From Cellulomonas sp. Root485 (GTDB lineage Bacteria > Actinomycetota > Actinomycetes > Actinomycetales > Cellulomonadaceae), in assembly GCF_001426705.1 (NCBI RefSeq), contig NZ_LMFC01000002.1, positions 891,905-955,904 of the forward strand: DNA of 64,000 nt. Direction: 5' to 3'. Within the stretch, counting starts at the first letter, position 1, and every line of letters begins with the position of its first letter. Made by a program: the position numbers and the translations under genes. The notes under the pieces were generated by a model. That model was not told where the DNA came from and did no database searches. It saw only the letters and a list, made by a program, of their open reading frames with translations. Positions 19,312 through 27,318 of this stretch are shown here, piece after piece.

Positions 19312-20658
19312 TCAGGCCGTCGACGCGTCCGGGGGTTGCGCCGCGCGCTCGGCGCGCAGGGCGCGGTCGTCGCGGTCGGCGCGGCCGTCGAACATGACGA
19401 TCAGCTCGTCGGCCGACGCCACCAGCTCCGGGGCGCTGACCGCGGACAGCTGCGGGTTCACGGGGGCGGGGGTCTCCAGGCCGCCGTCGACGACGTGCAG
19501 GTCCGCGAACCGGCGGGCGCTGACCAGGACCCGGGTCTCCAGGGACGACACCGTCTGGTTGTAGGCGCCGGCCGCCGAGTCGATGGCGCGGCCCAGCTTG
19601 GCCAGGTGCGCGCCCATGGTCGCGAGGCGGCCGTGCAGCTCCTTGCCGAGCGACAGGACTGCCTGCGCGTTGCTGGCCAGGGCGTCCTGCCGCCACGCGT
19701 ACGACACGGTGCGCAGCAGGGCGAGCAGGGTGGTCGGCGTCGCGATGACGACGTTGCGCTCGAACGCGTACTCGATCAGCAGCGGGTCCTGCTCGGCGGC
19801 GGCGTGCAGGAACGACTCGGCGGGCACGAACATCACGACGAACTCCGGTGCCGGGGCGAACTGGTCCCAGTACCGCTTGCCCGCCAGGTCGTCGACGTGC
19901 GCGCGGACGTGCCGGGCGTGCGCCGCGAGCCGCTCGGCGCGGACGCGCTCGTCGGTGGCCTGCGCGGCGTCGAGGAACCCGAGGAACGCGACCTTGGCGT
20001 CGACCACGACGTTCTTGCCTCCCGCGAGCTTGATCACCATGTCCGGCCGGAGCAGCCCGTCGTCGGTGCGCACCTGGTCCTGCTCGACGAAGTCGACGTG
20101 CGCGAGCATCCCGGCGGCCTCGACGACCCGCTTGAGCTGCAGCTCGCCCCACTTCCCGCGCACCTGCGACGAGCGCAGCGCGGTGACCAGCTGGGCCGTC
20201 TCGCCGCGCAGGTGCTCGGAGGCCAGGTGCATCGCGCGCACCTGCTCACCGAGCGCGGCCTGACCGGCGGCGCGCGCCTGCTCGGCGGTCGACAGCTCGA
20301 CGCGCACCTGGTCGAGCGTGCGGGACAGCGGCTCGACCATCGCGCGCACGGCCTGCTCGCGCTGTGCGAGCTCCCCGACCTGCGTCTGGTGGTCGGCGGC
20401 GAACCGCTGGTGCGCGAGCGCGAGGAACTGGTCGCTGCTCGTCGCCAGGGCGTCGGCGGCGAGCGCCCGGAACTGGTCGGCCAGCCGGTCGGAGTCCGCG
20501 AGCCGGGCCTGCGCCCCGTGCCGCTCGGCCTCGAGCAGCGCTTGCGCGCGCGCGGCCTCGAGGTCGGCGGCGCGCAGCCGGGACGACGCGAGCATCCAGC
20601 CCACGAGCCCCCCGACGACGGCGCCGATCGCGAGTCCCAGCAGCAGTCCTGTGTCCAT
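19312..20658 (-). CDS. rmuC: RmuC family DNA recombination protein
   Basis: This 448-residue protein has an N-terminal membrane anchor (residues 5-23, LLLGLAIGAVVGGLVGWML), a long Ala/Gln/Glu-rich coiled coil to about residue 170, and the RmuC nuclease-like domain with GKWGELQLKRVVEAAGM, VVDAKVAFLGFLDA, FVPAESFL and VVIATPTTLLALLRTV. E. coli RmuC restricts inversion at short inverted repeats, and the family has a PD-(D/E)XK-like core. I start at the ATG at 20658, MDTGLLLGL, because the open frame upstream is Arg/Pro-rich and atypical. Confidence 0.9.
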   Translation of the reverse strand: MDTGLLLGLAIGAVVGGLVGWMLASSRLRAADLEAARAQALLEAERHGAQARLADSDRLADQFRALAADALATSSDQFLALAHQRFAADHQTQVGELAQREQAVRAMVEPLSRTLDQVRVELSTAEQARAAGQAALGEQVRAMHLASEHLRGETAQLVTALRSSQVRGKWGELQLKRVVEAAGMLAHVDFVEQDQVRTDDGLLRPDMVIKLAGGKNVVVDAKVAFLGFLDAAQATDERVRAERLAAHARHVRAHVDDLAGKRYWDQFAPAPEFVVMFVPAESFLHAAAEQDPLLIEYAFERNVVIATPTTLLALLRTVSYAWRQDALASNAQAVLSLGKELHGRLATMGAHLAKLGRAIDSAAGAYNQTVSSLETRVLVSARRFADLHVVDGGLETPAPVNPQLSAVSAPELVASADELIVMFDGRADRDDRALRAERAAQPPDASTA

Positions 20659-20783
20659 GCGTGCAGGCTCCCAGCAGCCACCGACACGCCGTGGCATCCC
20701 ACGCCATCGGCGTGCCCCGCGCATCCCCGCGGCATCCTGGTGACATCCCACCGGAGGATGAGGCACGGCGGGTCGGCGACGCC

Positions 20784-20789
20784 TACGGT
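20784..20789 (+). promoter_or_regulatory. TACGGT -10 element, probable leaderless promoter
   Basis: TACGGT ends 6 nt before the ATG of the ABC ATPase gene at 20796, and no ribosome-binding site is present. The spacing matches the other leaderless candidates in this window. Confidence 0.5.
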
Positions 20790-20795
20790 GGTCCG

Positions 20796-21563
20796 ATGTC
20801 GAACGCACCCGCCCTCGAGCTGCGCGGACTGTGGCGCAAGTTCGGGGACAAGATCGCCGTCTCGGGCATCGACCTCGTCGTCCCCGCCGGCTCGTTCTAC
20901 GGTCTGGTCGGCCCGAACGGTGCCGGCAAGACGACGACGCTGTCGATGGCGACAGGCCTGCTGCAGCCCGACTTCGGCACGGTGCTCGTGCACGGGCACG
21001 ACCTGTGGGCGTCCCCGATCGAGGTCAAGGCCATGCTCGGCGTGCTGCCCGACGGCGTCCGCCTCTTCGACCGCCTCACGGGCGAGCAGCTCATCACCTA
21101 CGCCGGGCTGCTGCAGGGGCTCGACCGCGAGACCGTCGCCGCGCGCGCCACGGACCTGCTGGCCGCCCTGGACCTGACCGCCGACGCGACGAAGCTCGTC
21201 GTCGAGTACTCCGCGGGGATGACGAAGAAGGTCGCACTCGCGTGCGCTCTGGTCCACGCCCCTCGGCTGCTCGTGCTGGACGAGCCGTTCGAGGCGGTCG
21301 ACCCGGTGTCCGCGGCGAACATCCGCGACATCCTGCGCTCCTACGTCGGCTCGGGCGGCACCGTGATCGTGTCGTCGCACGTCATGGACCTGGTCCAGCG
21401 GATGTGCGACCACGTCGCGGTGATCGCGGCGGGACACGTGCTCGCAGCCGGCACCATCGACGAGGTCCGCGGTGGCGGCAGCCTCGAGGACCGCTTCGTC
21501 GACCTCGTGGGTGGCCGCGTGAGCGGGGAGGGTCTGGCGTGGTTGCGCACCTCGTCCGCCTGA
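20796..21563 (+). CDS. ABC transporter ATP-binding protein (ABC-2 exporter type)
   Basis: This 255-residue ATPase has Walker A GPNGAGKT (residues 39-46), a degenerate signature EYSAGMTKK in place of LSGGQ, Walker B LLVLDEPFEAVD and switch His in SSHVMD. The GPNGAGKTTT and DRLTGEQLITYAGLL wording belongs to the CcmA/DrrA-like exporter group. Its 3' end overlaps the permease gene by 25 bp, so the two form one exporter. The start has a TAnnnT box 6 nt upstream and no ribosome-binding site. Confidence 0.92.
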   Translation: MSNAPALELRGLWRKFGDKIAVSGIDLVVPAGSFYGLVGPNGAGKTTTLSMATGLLQPDFGTVLVHGHDLWASPIEVKAMLGVLPDGVRLFDRLTGEQLITYAGLLQGLDRETVAARATDLLAALDLTADATKLVVEYSAGMTKKVALACALVHAPRLLVLDEPFEAVDPVSAANIRDILRSYVGSGGTVIVSSHVMDLVQRMCDHVAVIAAGHVLAAGTIDEVRGGGSLEDRFVDLVGGRVSGEGLAWLRTSSA

Positions 21564-23098
21564 AGCTCACGCTGCTGCGCAACGCGCTGCGGCGCAGCCC
21601 GTGGCAGGTGGTCGGGCTCGTCGTCGCCTCGCTGTACGGGCTGGGCGCCCTCGTGCTCGTCGTGGCGTCGATGGCCGTGCTCAGCGTGCAGGAGCCCGAC
21701 ATCCGAGGACTCGTCACCGTGCTCGTCGGGTCGGTGCTCGTCCTCGGCTGGTGGGTGGTGCCCCTGATCGCGTTCGGGCTGGACTCGACCGTCGACCCGG
21801 CGCGGTTCGTCACGTTCGCCATCCCGCGGCGCTCCCTGCTGACGGGTCTGGCGATCGCCGGAGTGATCGGGGTGCCCGGCCTGGTCACGGTCGGCGCGGC
21901 GCTCTCGATGGCGGGCGTGTGGTGGCGGACCCCCGCGGCCCTCGTCGTCGGGGTCCTCTGCGCGGCGCTCGCGGTGGCGACGTGCGTGATCGGTGCGCGG
22001 GCGACGACCTCGGCCGCCTCCACCCTGGTCACGGGCCGGCGCTTCCGGGAGGTGATGGCGGCTGTCGCCGTGCTGCCGATCATCGTCATCGGACCGGTCA
22101 TCGGTCGGGTGACCTCGGGCACCACGATCACCGAGGACCTGCTCCGCCAGGTGGCGGAGGTCCTGTCGTGGACCCCGTTCGGGGCGTCGTGGGCGGTCCC
22201 CGGGGACGTCGCCGACGGTCAGTGGGGTCTGGCGGCGGCGCGCTTCGGGATCGCCGTCGTGACCCTCGCCGTCGTGGCTCTCGTCTGGGACCGGGCGCTC
22301 GCGCACGCGCTGGTCAACCCGGCCCACCAGAAGGTCTCGTCCAAGGGTCGAGGGCTCGGCTGGTTCGACCGTCTGCCCGCCACGCCGCTGGGCGCGGTCA
22401 CCGCGCGGTGCCTCACGTACTGGGCGCGGGACCCGCGGTACGCGCTCGCGGTGGCCGTTGTACCAGTGCTGGCCATCGTGCTGTACATCGTGAACCCGGG
22501 CGGTGACACGGTCCTGCTCATCGGCCCCATCGCCGCCTATCTGATGGGCTGGGGCATCTCCGCAGACGTCGCCTACGACGGCACAGCGTTCTGGACGCAC
22601 GTGGCCGCGCCGCTGCGGGGCACCGCGGACCGGTTGGGCCGCGTGATCGCCGCCGGGGCGATCGCGGTGCCCGCAGTCACGATCCTCGTGGTCGGCTCCG
22701 CGCTGATCGCACGCCAGCCGCACACCGTCCCCGCGCTGCTCGGGCTGTCGTTCGGGGTGCTGCTCACGTCGCTGGGCGGCTCCAGCATCCTGTCCGCGCT
22801 CGTCGTCTACCCCGTCCAGCTCCCGGGCGAGAGCCCGTTCCAGACGAAGCAGGGCGCGTCGACGGCCTCGGTCGTCTCGCAGCTGGTCGGCTGGCTGGCC
22901 GTCATGGCGCTGTGCCTGCCCGAGATGATCCTCGCGCTCATGGCCGTCCGGGGCGGGTCGGTGGCGCTCGGGTGGGTGACGCTCGTCGTCGGCCTCGTGC
23001 TCGGCTCGACGCTCCTGGCGATCGGGGTGCGCGTCGGCGGGCGGACGCTCGACCGAACCGGTCCCAGCCTGCTGAGCAAGATCGTGGCGTTCGCCTGA
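21539..23098 (+). CDS. ABC exporter membrane permease
   Basis: This 519-residue membrane protein has about 10-12 hydrophobic segments, for example residues 18-45, 50-70, 95-120 and 385-410. The GTG at 21539 lies inside the 3' end of the ATPase gene and is preceded by GGGGAGGG at 6 nt, which decides the start. There is no recognisable catalytic domain. The first part begins LVRLKLTLLRNALRRSPW, a form seen in actinobacterial permeases paired with an ABC-2-type ATPase. The substrate is unknown. It is followed by ychF after 27 bp. Confidence 0.85.
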   Translation: MVAHLVRLKLTLLRNALRRSPWQVVGLVVASLYGLGALVLVVASMAVLSVQEPDIRGLVTVLVGSVLVLGWWVVPLIAFGLDSTVDPARFVTFAIPRRSLLTGLAIAGVIGVPGLVTVGAALSMAGVWWRTPAALVVGVLCAALAVATCVIGARATTSAASTLVTGRRFREVMAAVAVLPIIVIGPVIGRVTSGTTITEDLLRQVAEVLSWTPFGASWAVPGDVADGQWGLAAARFGIAVVTLAVVALVWDRALAHALVNPAHQKVSSKGRGLGWFDRLPATPLGAVTARCLTYWARDPRYALAVAVVPVLAIVLYIVNPGGDTVLLIGPIAAYLMGWGISADVAYDGTAFWTHVAAPLRGTADRLGRVIAAGAIAVPAVTILVVGSALIARQPHTVPALLGLSFGVLLTSLGGSSILSALVVYPVQLPGESPFQTKQGASTASVVSQLVGWLAVMALCLPEMILALMAVRGGSVALGWVTLVVGLVLGSTLLAIGVRVGGRTLDRTGPSLLSKIVAFA

Positions 23099-23111
23099 CG
23101 GGAGGCCCCCG

Positions 23112-23117
23112 TAGACT
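23112..23117 (+). promoter_or_regulatory. TAGACT -10 element, probable leaderless promoter of ychF
   Basis: TAGACT ends 8 nt before the ychF GTG, in the 27-bp gap after the permease gene. There is no ribosome-binding site between it and the start codon. Confidence 0.5.
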
Positions 23118-23125
23118 TCCCCGAC

Positions 23126-24199
23126 GTGGCACTCACCATCGGCATCGTCGGCCTGCCCAACGTCGGCAAGTCCACCCTCTTCAACGCGCTGACCCGCGCA
23201 CAGGTCCTCGCAGCGAACTACCCGTTCGCGACGATCGAGCCCAACGTCGGCGTCGTCCCGCTGCCCGACCCTCGGCTGGAGACCCTCGCGGAGCTGTTCG
23301 GCTCCGAGCGGATCCTGCCCGCGACCGTGTCGTTCGTCGACATCGCCGGCATCGTCAAGGGCGCCAGCGAGGGTGAGGGTCTGGGCAACAAGTTCCTCGC
23401 CAACATCCGCGAGGCCGACGCGATCTGCCAGGTCACCCGCGTGTTCGCCGACCCCGACGTCGTGCACGTCTCCGGCGCGGTGAACCCGAAGGACGACATC
23501 GAGATCATCGCCACCGAGCTGATCCTCGCGGACCTGCAGACCCTCGAGAAGGCGATCCCGCGCCTCGAGAAGGAGGTGCGGGCCAAGAAGGCCGACGCCG
23601 GCCTGCTCGCGGCGGCCCAGGAGGCGTTCGCGATCCTCGAGACCGGCCAGACGCTCGCGGCCAGCGGAAAGAAGATCGAGCACCTCGACGAGCTGCAGCT
23701 CATGACGAGCAAGCCGTTCATCTACGTCTTCAACACCGACGACGCCGGCCTGGCCGACACCGCGATGCAGGACGAGCTCCGCGCGCTCGTCGCCCCCGCC
23801 GACGCCATCTTCCTCGACGCCAAGTTCGAGTCCGAGCTGGTCGAGCTGGAGCCCGACGAGGCGCGCGAGATGCTCGCCGACAACGGCCAGGAGGAGGCCG
23901 GGCTGGACCAGCTGGCACGCGTCGGCTTCCACACGCTCGGACTGCAGTCGTACCTGACCGCCGGCCCGAAGGAGTCCCGCGCCTGGACGATCCACCGCGG
24001 CTGGACCGCCCCGCAGGCCGCCGGCGTCATCCACACGGACTTCCAGAAGGGCTTCATCAAGGCCGAGGTCATCTCGTTCGACGACCTCGTCGCCGCCGGC
24101 TCCGTCGCCGCCGCCCGCGCCGCCGGCAAGGCCCGCATCGAGGGCAAGGACTACGTGATGGCCGACGGCGACGTCGTGGAGTTCAGGTTCAACGTCTGA
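23126..24199 (+). CDS. ychF: Redox-regulated ATPase/GTPase YchF (OLA1 family)
   Basis: YchF is a ribosome-associated P-loop NTPase that prefers ATP and is conserved across life. It has 357 residues with G1 GLPNVGKS (9-16), G3 DIAGIVKGASEGEGLG and a NTDD-type G4. A coiled-coil insert at about 130-200 and a C-terminal TGS domain (GWTAPQAAGVIHTDF...) are also present. The protein ends DVVEFRFNV, typical of the family. The GTG start has a TAGACT box 8 nt upstream. A second, decayed copy of its last codons lies at 24911-24950, beyond two small genes. Confidence 0.95.
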   Translation: MALTIGIVGLPNVGKSTLFNALTRAQVLAANYPFATIEPNVGVVPLPDPRLETLAELFGSERILPATVSFVDIAGIVKGASEGEGLGNKFLANIREADAICQVTRVFADPDVVHVSGAVNPKDDIEIIATELILADLQTLEKAIPRLEKEVRAKKADAGLLAAAQEAFAILETGQTLAASGKKIEHLDELQLMTSKPFIYVFNTDDAGLADTAMQDELRALVAPADAIFLDAKFESELVELEPDEAREMLADNGQEEAGLDQLARVGFHTLGLQSYLTAGPKESRAWTIHRGWTAPQAAGVIHTDFQKGFIKAEVISFDDLVAAGSVAAARAAGKARIEGKDYVMADGDVVEFRFNV

Positions 24200-24221
24200 C
24201 CAGGCGTGCACGGCGCATCCG

Positions 24222-24608
24222 ATGACAAGCCTGCTCGCTCGGCTCAAGGGCACCGAGCTGGCTCAGGTGTGGTTCGTCAGGGACTACCTCCAGTTGATCT
24301 TCGAGAGCGATGGGGATCACTGGTCCTTGCAGTGCTGGGTGTGGCCGCGCGTCGTCGTCGACAGCGTCGAGACTGCATTCGGTGCCTCGGCGTACCGGGA
24401 TCTGCTCTGCGGGCTCATCGGCGAGGAGGTCGTCTCGACGTCCTCAGACAGAGGCCTCACCGTCCAGTTCGGCGCGTCGGCACTCGTCCTGGATTCCTCT
24501 CCGGATGAGCCGGAGGGTCCCGAGATTGCGATGCTCCACGTCCATGGTGGACAGGGCGAATCGATGGTGTGGGTGCCGGGTGGGGAGTCGTTCCAGCACC
24601 TGGCGTGA
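24222..24608 (+). CDS. Small hypothetical protein, immunity-like
   Basis: This 128-residue acidic soluble protein is of unknown function. It contains AQVWFVRDYLQLIFESDG, a YRDLLCGLIGEEV segment and a Trp-rich core, wording I associate with small actinobacterial orphan proteins found among immunity genes. I cannot name a domain family. It begins 22 bp after ychF with no clear ribosome-binding site. The base composition is visibly less GC-rich than the neighbours, with many codons ending in A or T. Together with the next gene it is bracketed by the functional and the decayed ychF 3' ends, which suggests acquisition. Confidence 0.6.
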   Translation: MTSLLARLKGTELAQVWFVRDYLQLIFESDGDHWSLQCWVWPRVVVDSVETAFGASAYRDLLCGLIGEEVVSTSSDRGLTVQFGASALVLDSSPDEPEGPEIAMLHVHGGQGESMVWVPGGESFQHLA

Positions 24609-24653
24609 AGCGACGTGGTGGAGTTGCGCCACCGGAGACATCTGGAGCCAGGC

Positions 24654-24878
24654 ATGGACAGCGACTGGACGCTGCAGTCATTGACGCTCGACGAAGCCTT
24701 CCGGGCGGCGTACTTCATGATCGATCAGTACGTCGCGCTGGAGTCCAGCCCTGACGTAGGCCTGGTCCTCCTCCACCAGTACATGAAGTCCGATCCCGCT
24801 CGATGGGATGACTGGACCGCCTCGGTGCGACGCGCGCTCTCGAACGAGAGCGCGCACCAGGACTGGCTCCACGACTGA
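24654..24878 (+). CDS. Small hypothetical protein
   Basis: This 74-residue acidic, mostly helical protein starts MDSDWTLQSLTLDEAFRAA and ends with a Trp-rich stretch (WDDWTASVRRAL). A ribosome-binding site GGAG lies 6 nt before the ATG at 24654. A GTG further upstream at 24615 lacks one. It is 45 bp downstream of the previous unknown gene and probably cotranscribed. No family is recognised. The cooperative context and low GC make a joint role with that gene likely, but its nature is unknown. Confidence 0.6.
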   Translation: MDSDWTLQSLTLDEAFRAAYFMIDQYVALESSPDVGLVLLHQYMKSDPARWDDWTASVRRALSNESAHQDWLHD

Positions 24879-24910
24879 GCACCGGGGACGACGGGTCTCG
24901 CTGATGTTGA

Positions 24911-24950
24911 ACGGCTACGCAATGCCGTGGAGTTCCGCTTCAACATGTGA
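24911..24950 (+). pseudogene. Decayed duplicate of the ychF 3' end
   Basis: The segment 24926-24950 reads V-E-F-R-F-N-M-stop in frame and matches the last 25 bases of ychF (24175-24199) at 21 of 25 positions. An Arg codon differs synonymously (CGC against AGG). Upstream, GGCTACGCAATG aligns with GGACTACGTGATG of ychF after a short deletion. It is the remnant of a second, diverged ychF tail on the far side of the two-gene cassette. It is not expressed as a protein. Confidence 0.7.
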
Positions 24951-25075
24951 CGCCGTCCGGAAGGCCTGCGCGCCGAGCGGGTGAACCTCTGTCGGTTGTC
25001 CCGGGGTGCCCCGGTTCGGGCGGGTGACTTCCGTCCGGCGCCGCACCGACCGGACCCGCCGTGACGTGGGCGCCG

Positions 25076-25081
25076 TACGCT
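25076..25081 (+). promoter_or_regulatory. TACGCT -10 element, probable leaderless promoter
   Basis: TACGCT ends 7 nt before the ATG at 25089, and there is no ribosome-binding site. Confidence 0.45.
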
Positions 25082-25088
25082 CGCAGAC

Positions 25089-25517
25089 ATGAACCAGGCC
25101 GAGGATCTCGCCAGTGTGGAACGCCTGTACGCAACGCTCGAGACGAGCGCGCTCCTGGCGCTCCTGCCCCTGATCGACACGCTCTCGGAGCGGGTTCGTC
25201 AGGAGATCGAGCGCATCGGCGGGCCCATCACGTCCATCTCGGAGGCGCAGAAGCACGCCGCCCTGTTCGAGTCCGTCACGGCGGGTCTCACGGGCCTCGC
25301 GAACCAGTGGCCGGGCAGCGACGCCTTCCAGGAGATGCAGGCGCAAGTGGACGCGGACAAGGCCAAGCTGCAGGCCAGAGCCGAGTCGGCCCGTGCGTTC
25401 GAGGCCGAGGCCCTGGACAGGACGTTCGTGTACTCGATCAACCTGCACCAGCGCCGGCAGCTCGCGATCTTCGAGCTCGAGCGACGCGGCGTCCTGCCGA
25501 CGTGGTTCAGCGCGTAG
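25089..25517 (+). CDS. Hypothetical helical protein
   Basis: This 142-residue protein of unknown function has no recognised family. It is almost entirely predicted helix: a hydrophobic LETSALLALLPLIDTL segment near residue 20, then a charged coiled-coil-like stretch at about 85-115 (QAQVDADKAKLQARAESARAF). It ends LERRGVLPTWFSA. The ATG follows a TACGCT -10 box by 7 nt. It lies 138 bp downstream of the decayed ychF tail, within the accessory stretch. Confidence 0.55.
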   Translation: MNQAEDLASVERLYATLETSALLALLPLIDTLSERVRQEIERIGGPITSISEAQKHAALFESVTAGLTGLANQWPGSDAFQEMQAQVDADKAKLQARAESARAFEAEALDRTFVYSINLHQRRQLAIFELERRGVLPTWFSA

Positions 25518-25689
25518 GTCGCTGGGGGGACCCGGGCGACCGAGAAGGCAGCTCTCCAGGACGCCGCACCGTGCGCGACGGGCCTTTCCAAGCTGCGCGA
25601 TCGCGGTTTACGGTGCCAAGTACTCGGACGTCGAGCGGGCAAGGAAGGCCGGTCGAGCGTTCGGCGACGTGGCGCCTCGGGAGCACCTG

Positions 25690-26634
25690 ATGGAAACCCT
25701 GCACGGATCGTGGGCCCGCACCCTGCGTGGCTTCATCGTCGCGACAGTGGTCGCACTCTTCCTCGCAGCCGGTGGTGTCAGCCCGGCCTCCGCAGGCCCT
25801 CCGGGCCACGCCGGCAGAGGGATACCGACGAGCAAGATCTCGGTCCAGCTGTGGACGTTCGCGGAGTACATCGGCTTCGGCACGGACGCCGCCACCATCG
25901 CTCGGACCGAAGAGGTGTTCAGCCGACTCCGGGAGATGGGCTACCGGAACGTCGAGCCGTTCACGTTGAGCGGCCTGAGTGCCGAGCAGTACCGCGCCCT
26001 TCTCGACAAGTACAGGCTCAAGGCCTCCGCGCGGCACGTCGACGTCGGGACGCCGCAGAACCCGGCCGACCTCGACCAGATCCTGCGGGACAACCGGACG
26101 CTGGGGATCACGTTCTTCGGCTCCGGGGCGACGCCGATCTTCCCGCCGATCTACACCACCGAGGCGGAGTGGGTCGCGTACGCCGACTACCTCGACGGGC
26201 TCGGCGCCGTCGCCCGCCGGCACGGCCAGACCCTGATGGTGCACAACCACGACATCGAGTTCGAGACGGTCTTCGGCGACCGGACCGTATTCGACATCCT
26301 CATGGCCAACACGGAACCGAAGAACGTCGTGTTCCAGCTCGACCTCTACTGGGCGACCAACGGCGGTGGCATCGACAACCCGCTCGACGTGATCGAGCGG
26401 TACGGCAACCGGATCAAGCTGTTCCACGTGAAGGACATGGCTGCCGGCCCGTTCCCCGGTCGGATCGAGATCGTCGGCGAGGGGATCATCGACTTCCCGT
26501 CGATCTTCCGAGCCGCCGGTGGCAGCACGAAGTACTACGTCGTCGAGCACGACCCGCGCTTCGGAGACCCGACGTTCGACCCCTTCGAAGCCGCCCAGGT
26601 GGGCTTCGACTACCTCGACCAGGTGACGTTCTGA
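25690..26634 (+). CDS. Secreted sugar phosphate isomerase/epimerase-like TIM-barrel protein
   Basis: This 314-residue protein has a clear Sec signal peptide (RTLRGFIVATVVALFLAAGG, cleavage after PASA near residue 35). It is followed by a xylose-isomerase-like TIM barrel (AP endonuclease 2 fold). Likely metal ligands appear in VHNHDIEFE, QLDLYW, FHVKDM and VVEHDP. The family normally acts inside the cell, so export is noteworthy. It probably isomerises or epimerises a free sugar or sugar derivative outside the cell, but the substrate is unknown. The ATG at 25690 has GGGAG upstream. A TACGGT box at 25609-25614 is a candidate -10. A weak 7-bp hairpin (26635-26661) follows the gene. Confidence 0.75.
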   Translation: METLHGSWARTLRGFIVATVVALFLAAGGVSPASAGPPGHAGRGIPTSKISVQLWTFAEYIGFGTDAATIARTEEVFSRLREMGYRNVEPFTLSGLSAEQYRALLDKYRLKASARHVDVGTPQNPADLDQILRDNRTLGITFFGSGATPIFPPIYTTEAEWVAYADYLDGLGAVARRHGQTLMVHNHDIEFETVFGDRTVFDILMANTEPKNVVFQLDLYWATNGGGIDNPLDVIERYGNRIKLFHVKDMAAGPFPGRIEIVGEGIIDFPSIFRAAGGSTKYYVVEHDPRFGDPTFDPFEAAQVGFDYLDQVTF

Positions 26635-26693
26635 GGCGGCTCTCGCGGTGACGAAGCCGCCGGCTGCGCACGCGACTGCAGGCCAGCTGACTG

Positions 26694-27143
26694 CTAGGGG
26701 CGCTCCCGGAGGAGCCGGTGCTCGTCGGTTGACGGGTCGTAGGCGAGCACCGCGGACTCGGAGCCGCCACCCTCGTGCATGAGCACGACGGGCTTCCCGG
26801 TCGAGCGCCCCACGAGGGCGATCACCGCGAGGACGGCGTCCGTCGAGTGCTGGTCGACGAGCTCGCGCAGGTCGATGTCGAAGGCGACGTAGCCCCAGCT
26901 CGGGAAGAAGTTCACCTGGACGGTGGGCAGCGGGTGGACGGCCAGGGTCGGGTTCTCGTCCGTGTCGGGGGCTGCCGCGACATCCGGTGAGGTCGGCCAT
27001 CCTGATCGCCCGAGCGCGTCGAGGACGGCGGGCCAGTCGTCGGCCGTCGACCCGACCGCCTCGGCATCGGGCAGGTGGCCGGTGTCCGGTCCGAAGGCTT
27101 CGACGAGGTCCGCGTGCGACGGGGTGCTCACGCGCTGCAGCAT
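26694..27143 (-). CDS. Hypothetical protein
   Basis: This 149-residue acidic protein has no family I recognise. The N-terminal half is Asp/Ala/Pro-rich and probably flexible. The C-terminal half is a compact alpha/beta domain (VQVNFFPSWGYVAFDIDLRELVD, then STGKPVVLMHEGGGSESAVLAYD). The start may be the ATG at 27143 or a GTG at 27131, as neither has a convincing ribosome-binding site. It is convergent with the TIM-barrel gene. Size and style resemble small immunity-type proteins, but nothing supports that directly. Confidence 0.5.
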   Translation of the reverse strand: MLQRVSTPSHADLVEAFGPDTGHLPDAEAVGSTADDWPAVLDALGRSGWPTSPDVAAAPDTDENPTLAVHPLPTVQVNFFPSWGYVAFDIDLRELVDQHSTDAVLAVIALVGRSTGKPVVLMHEGGGSESAVLAYDPSTDEHRLLRERP

Positions 27144-27318
27144 GCCATCGGACGCGAGACGGGAACCGGCTCCGCCACCCGATCGGCCGAAGGTGCCGGT
27201 GCGCCTCCGTCGACCGGCCGGTGCCGGACGGGCTCGTCGGCCGATGTGACGGGTGCGGGCGCGTCGGGACGATCGACGGGCGCCGCCGACCGTCGGCGCC
27301 TGATCCCTGGAGGCTCCG

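Noticed and set aside
21341..24253. A 970-codon open frame on the minus strand opposite the ABC permease and ychF
   Set aside because: It is a GC-rich shadow: low-complexity Arg/Asp/Gly-rich translation with no motif, lying opposite genes with clear families. Other long antisense frames (for example 25507-29205 and 60290-62935) are rejected for the same reason.
24911..24950. Reading the ychF-like tail as a phage or integron attachment site
   Set aside because: No integrase, excisionase or phage gene is seen nearby, so only a duplicated gene end is claimed, not a site-specific recombination site.
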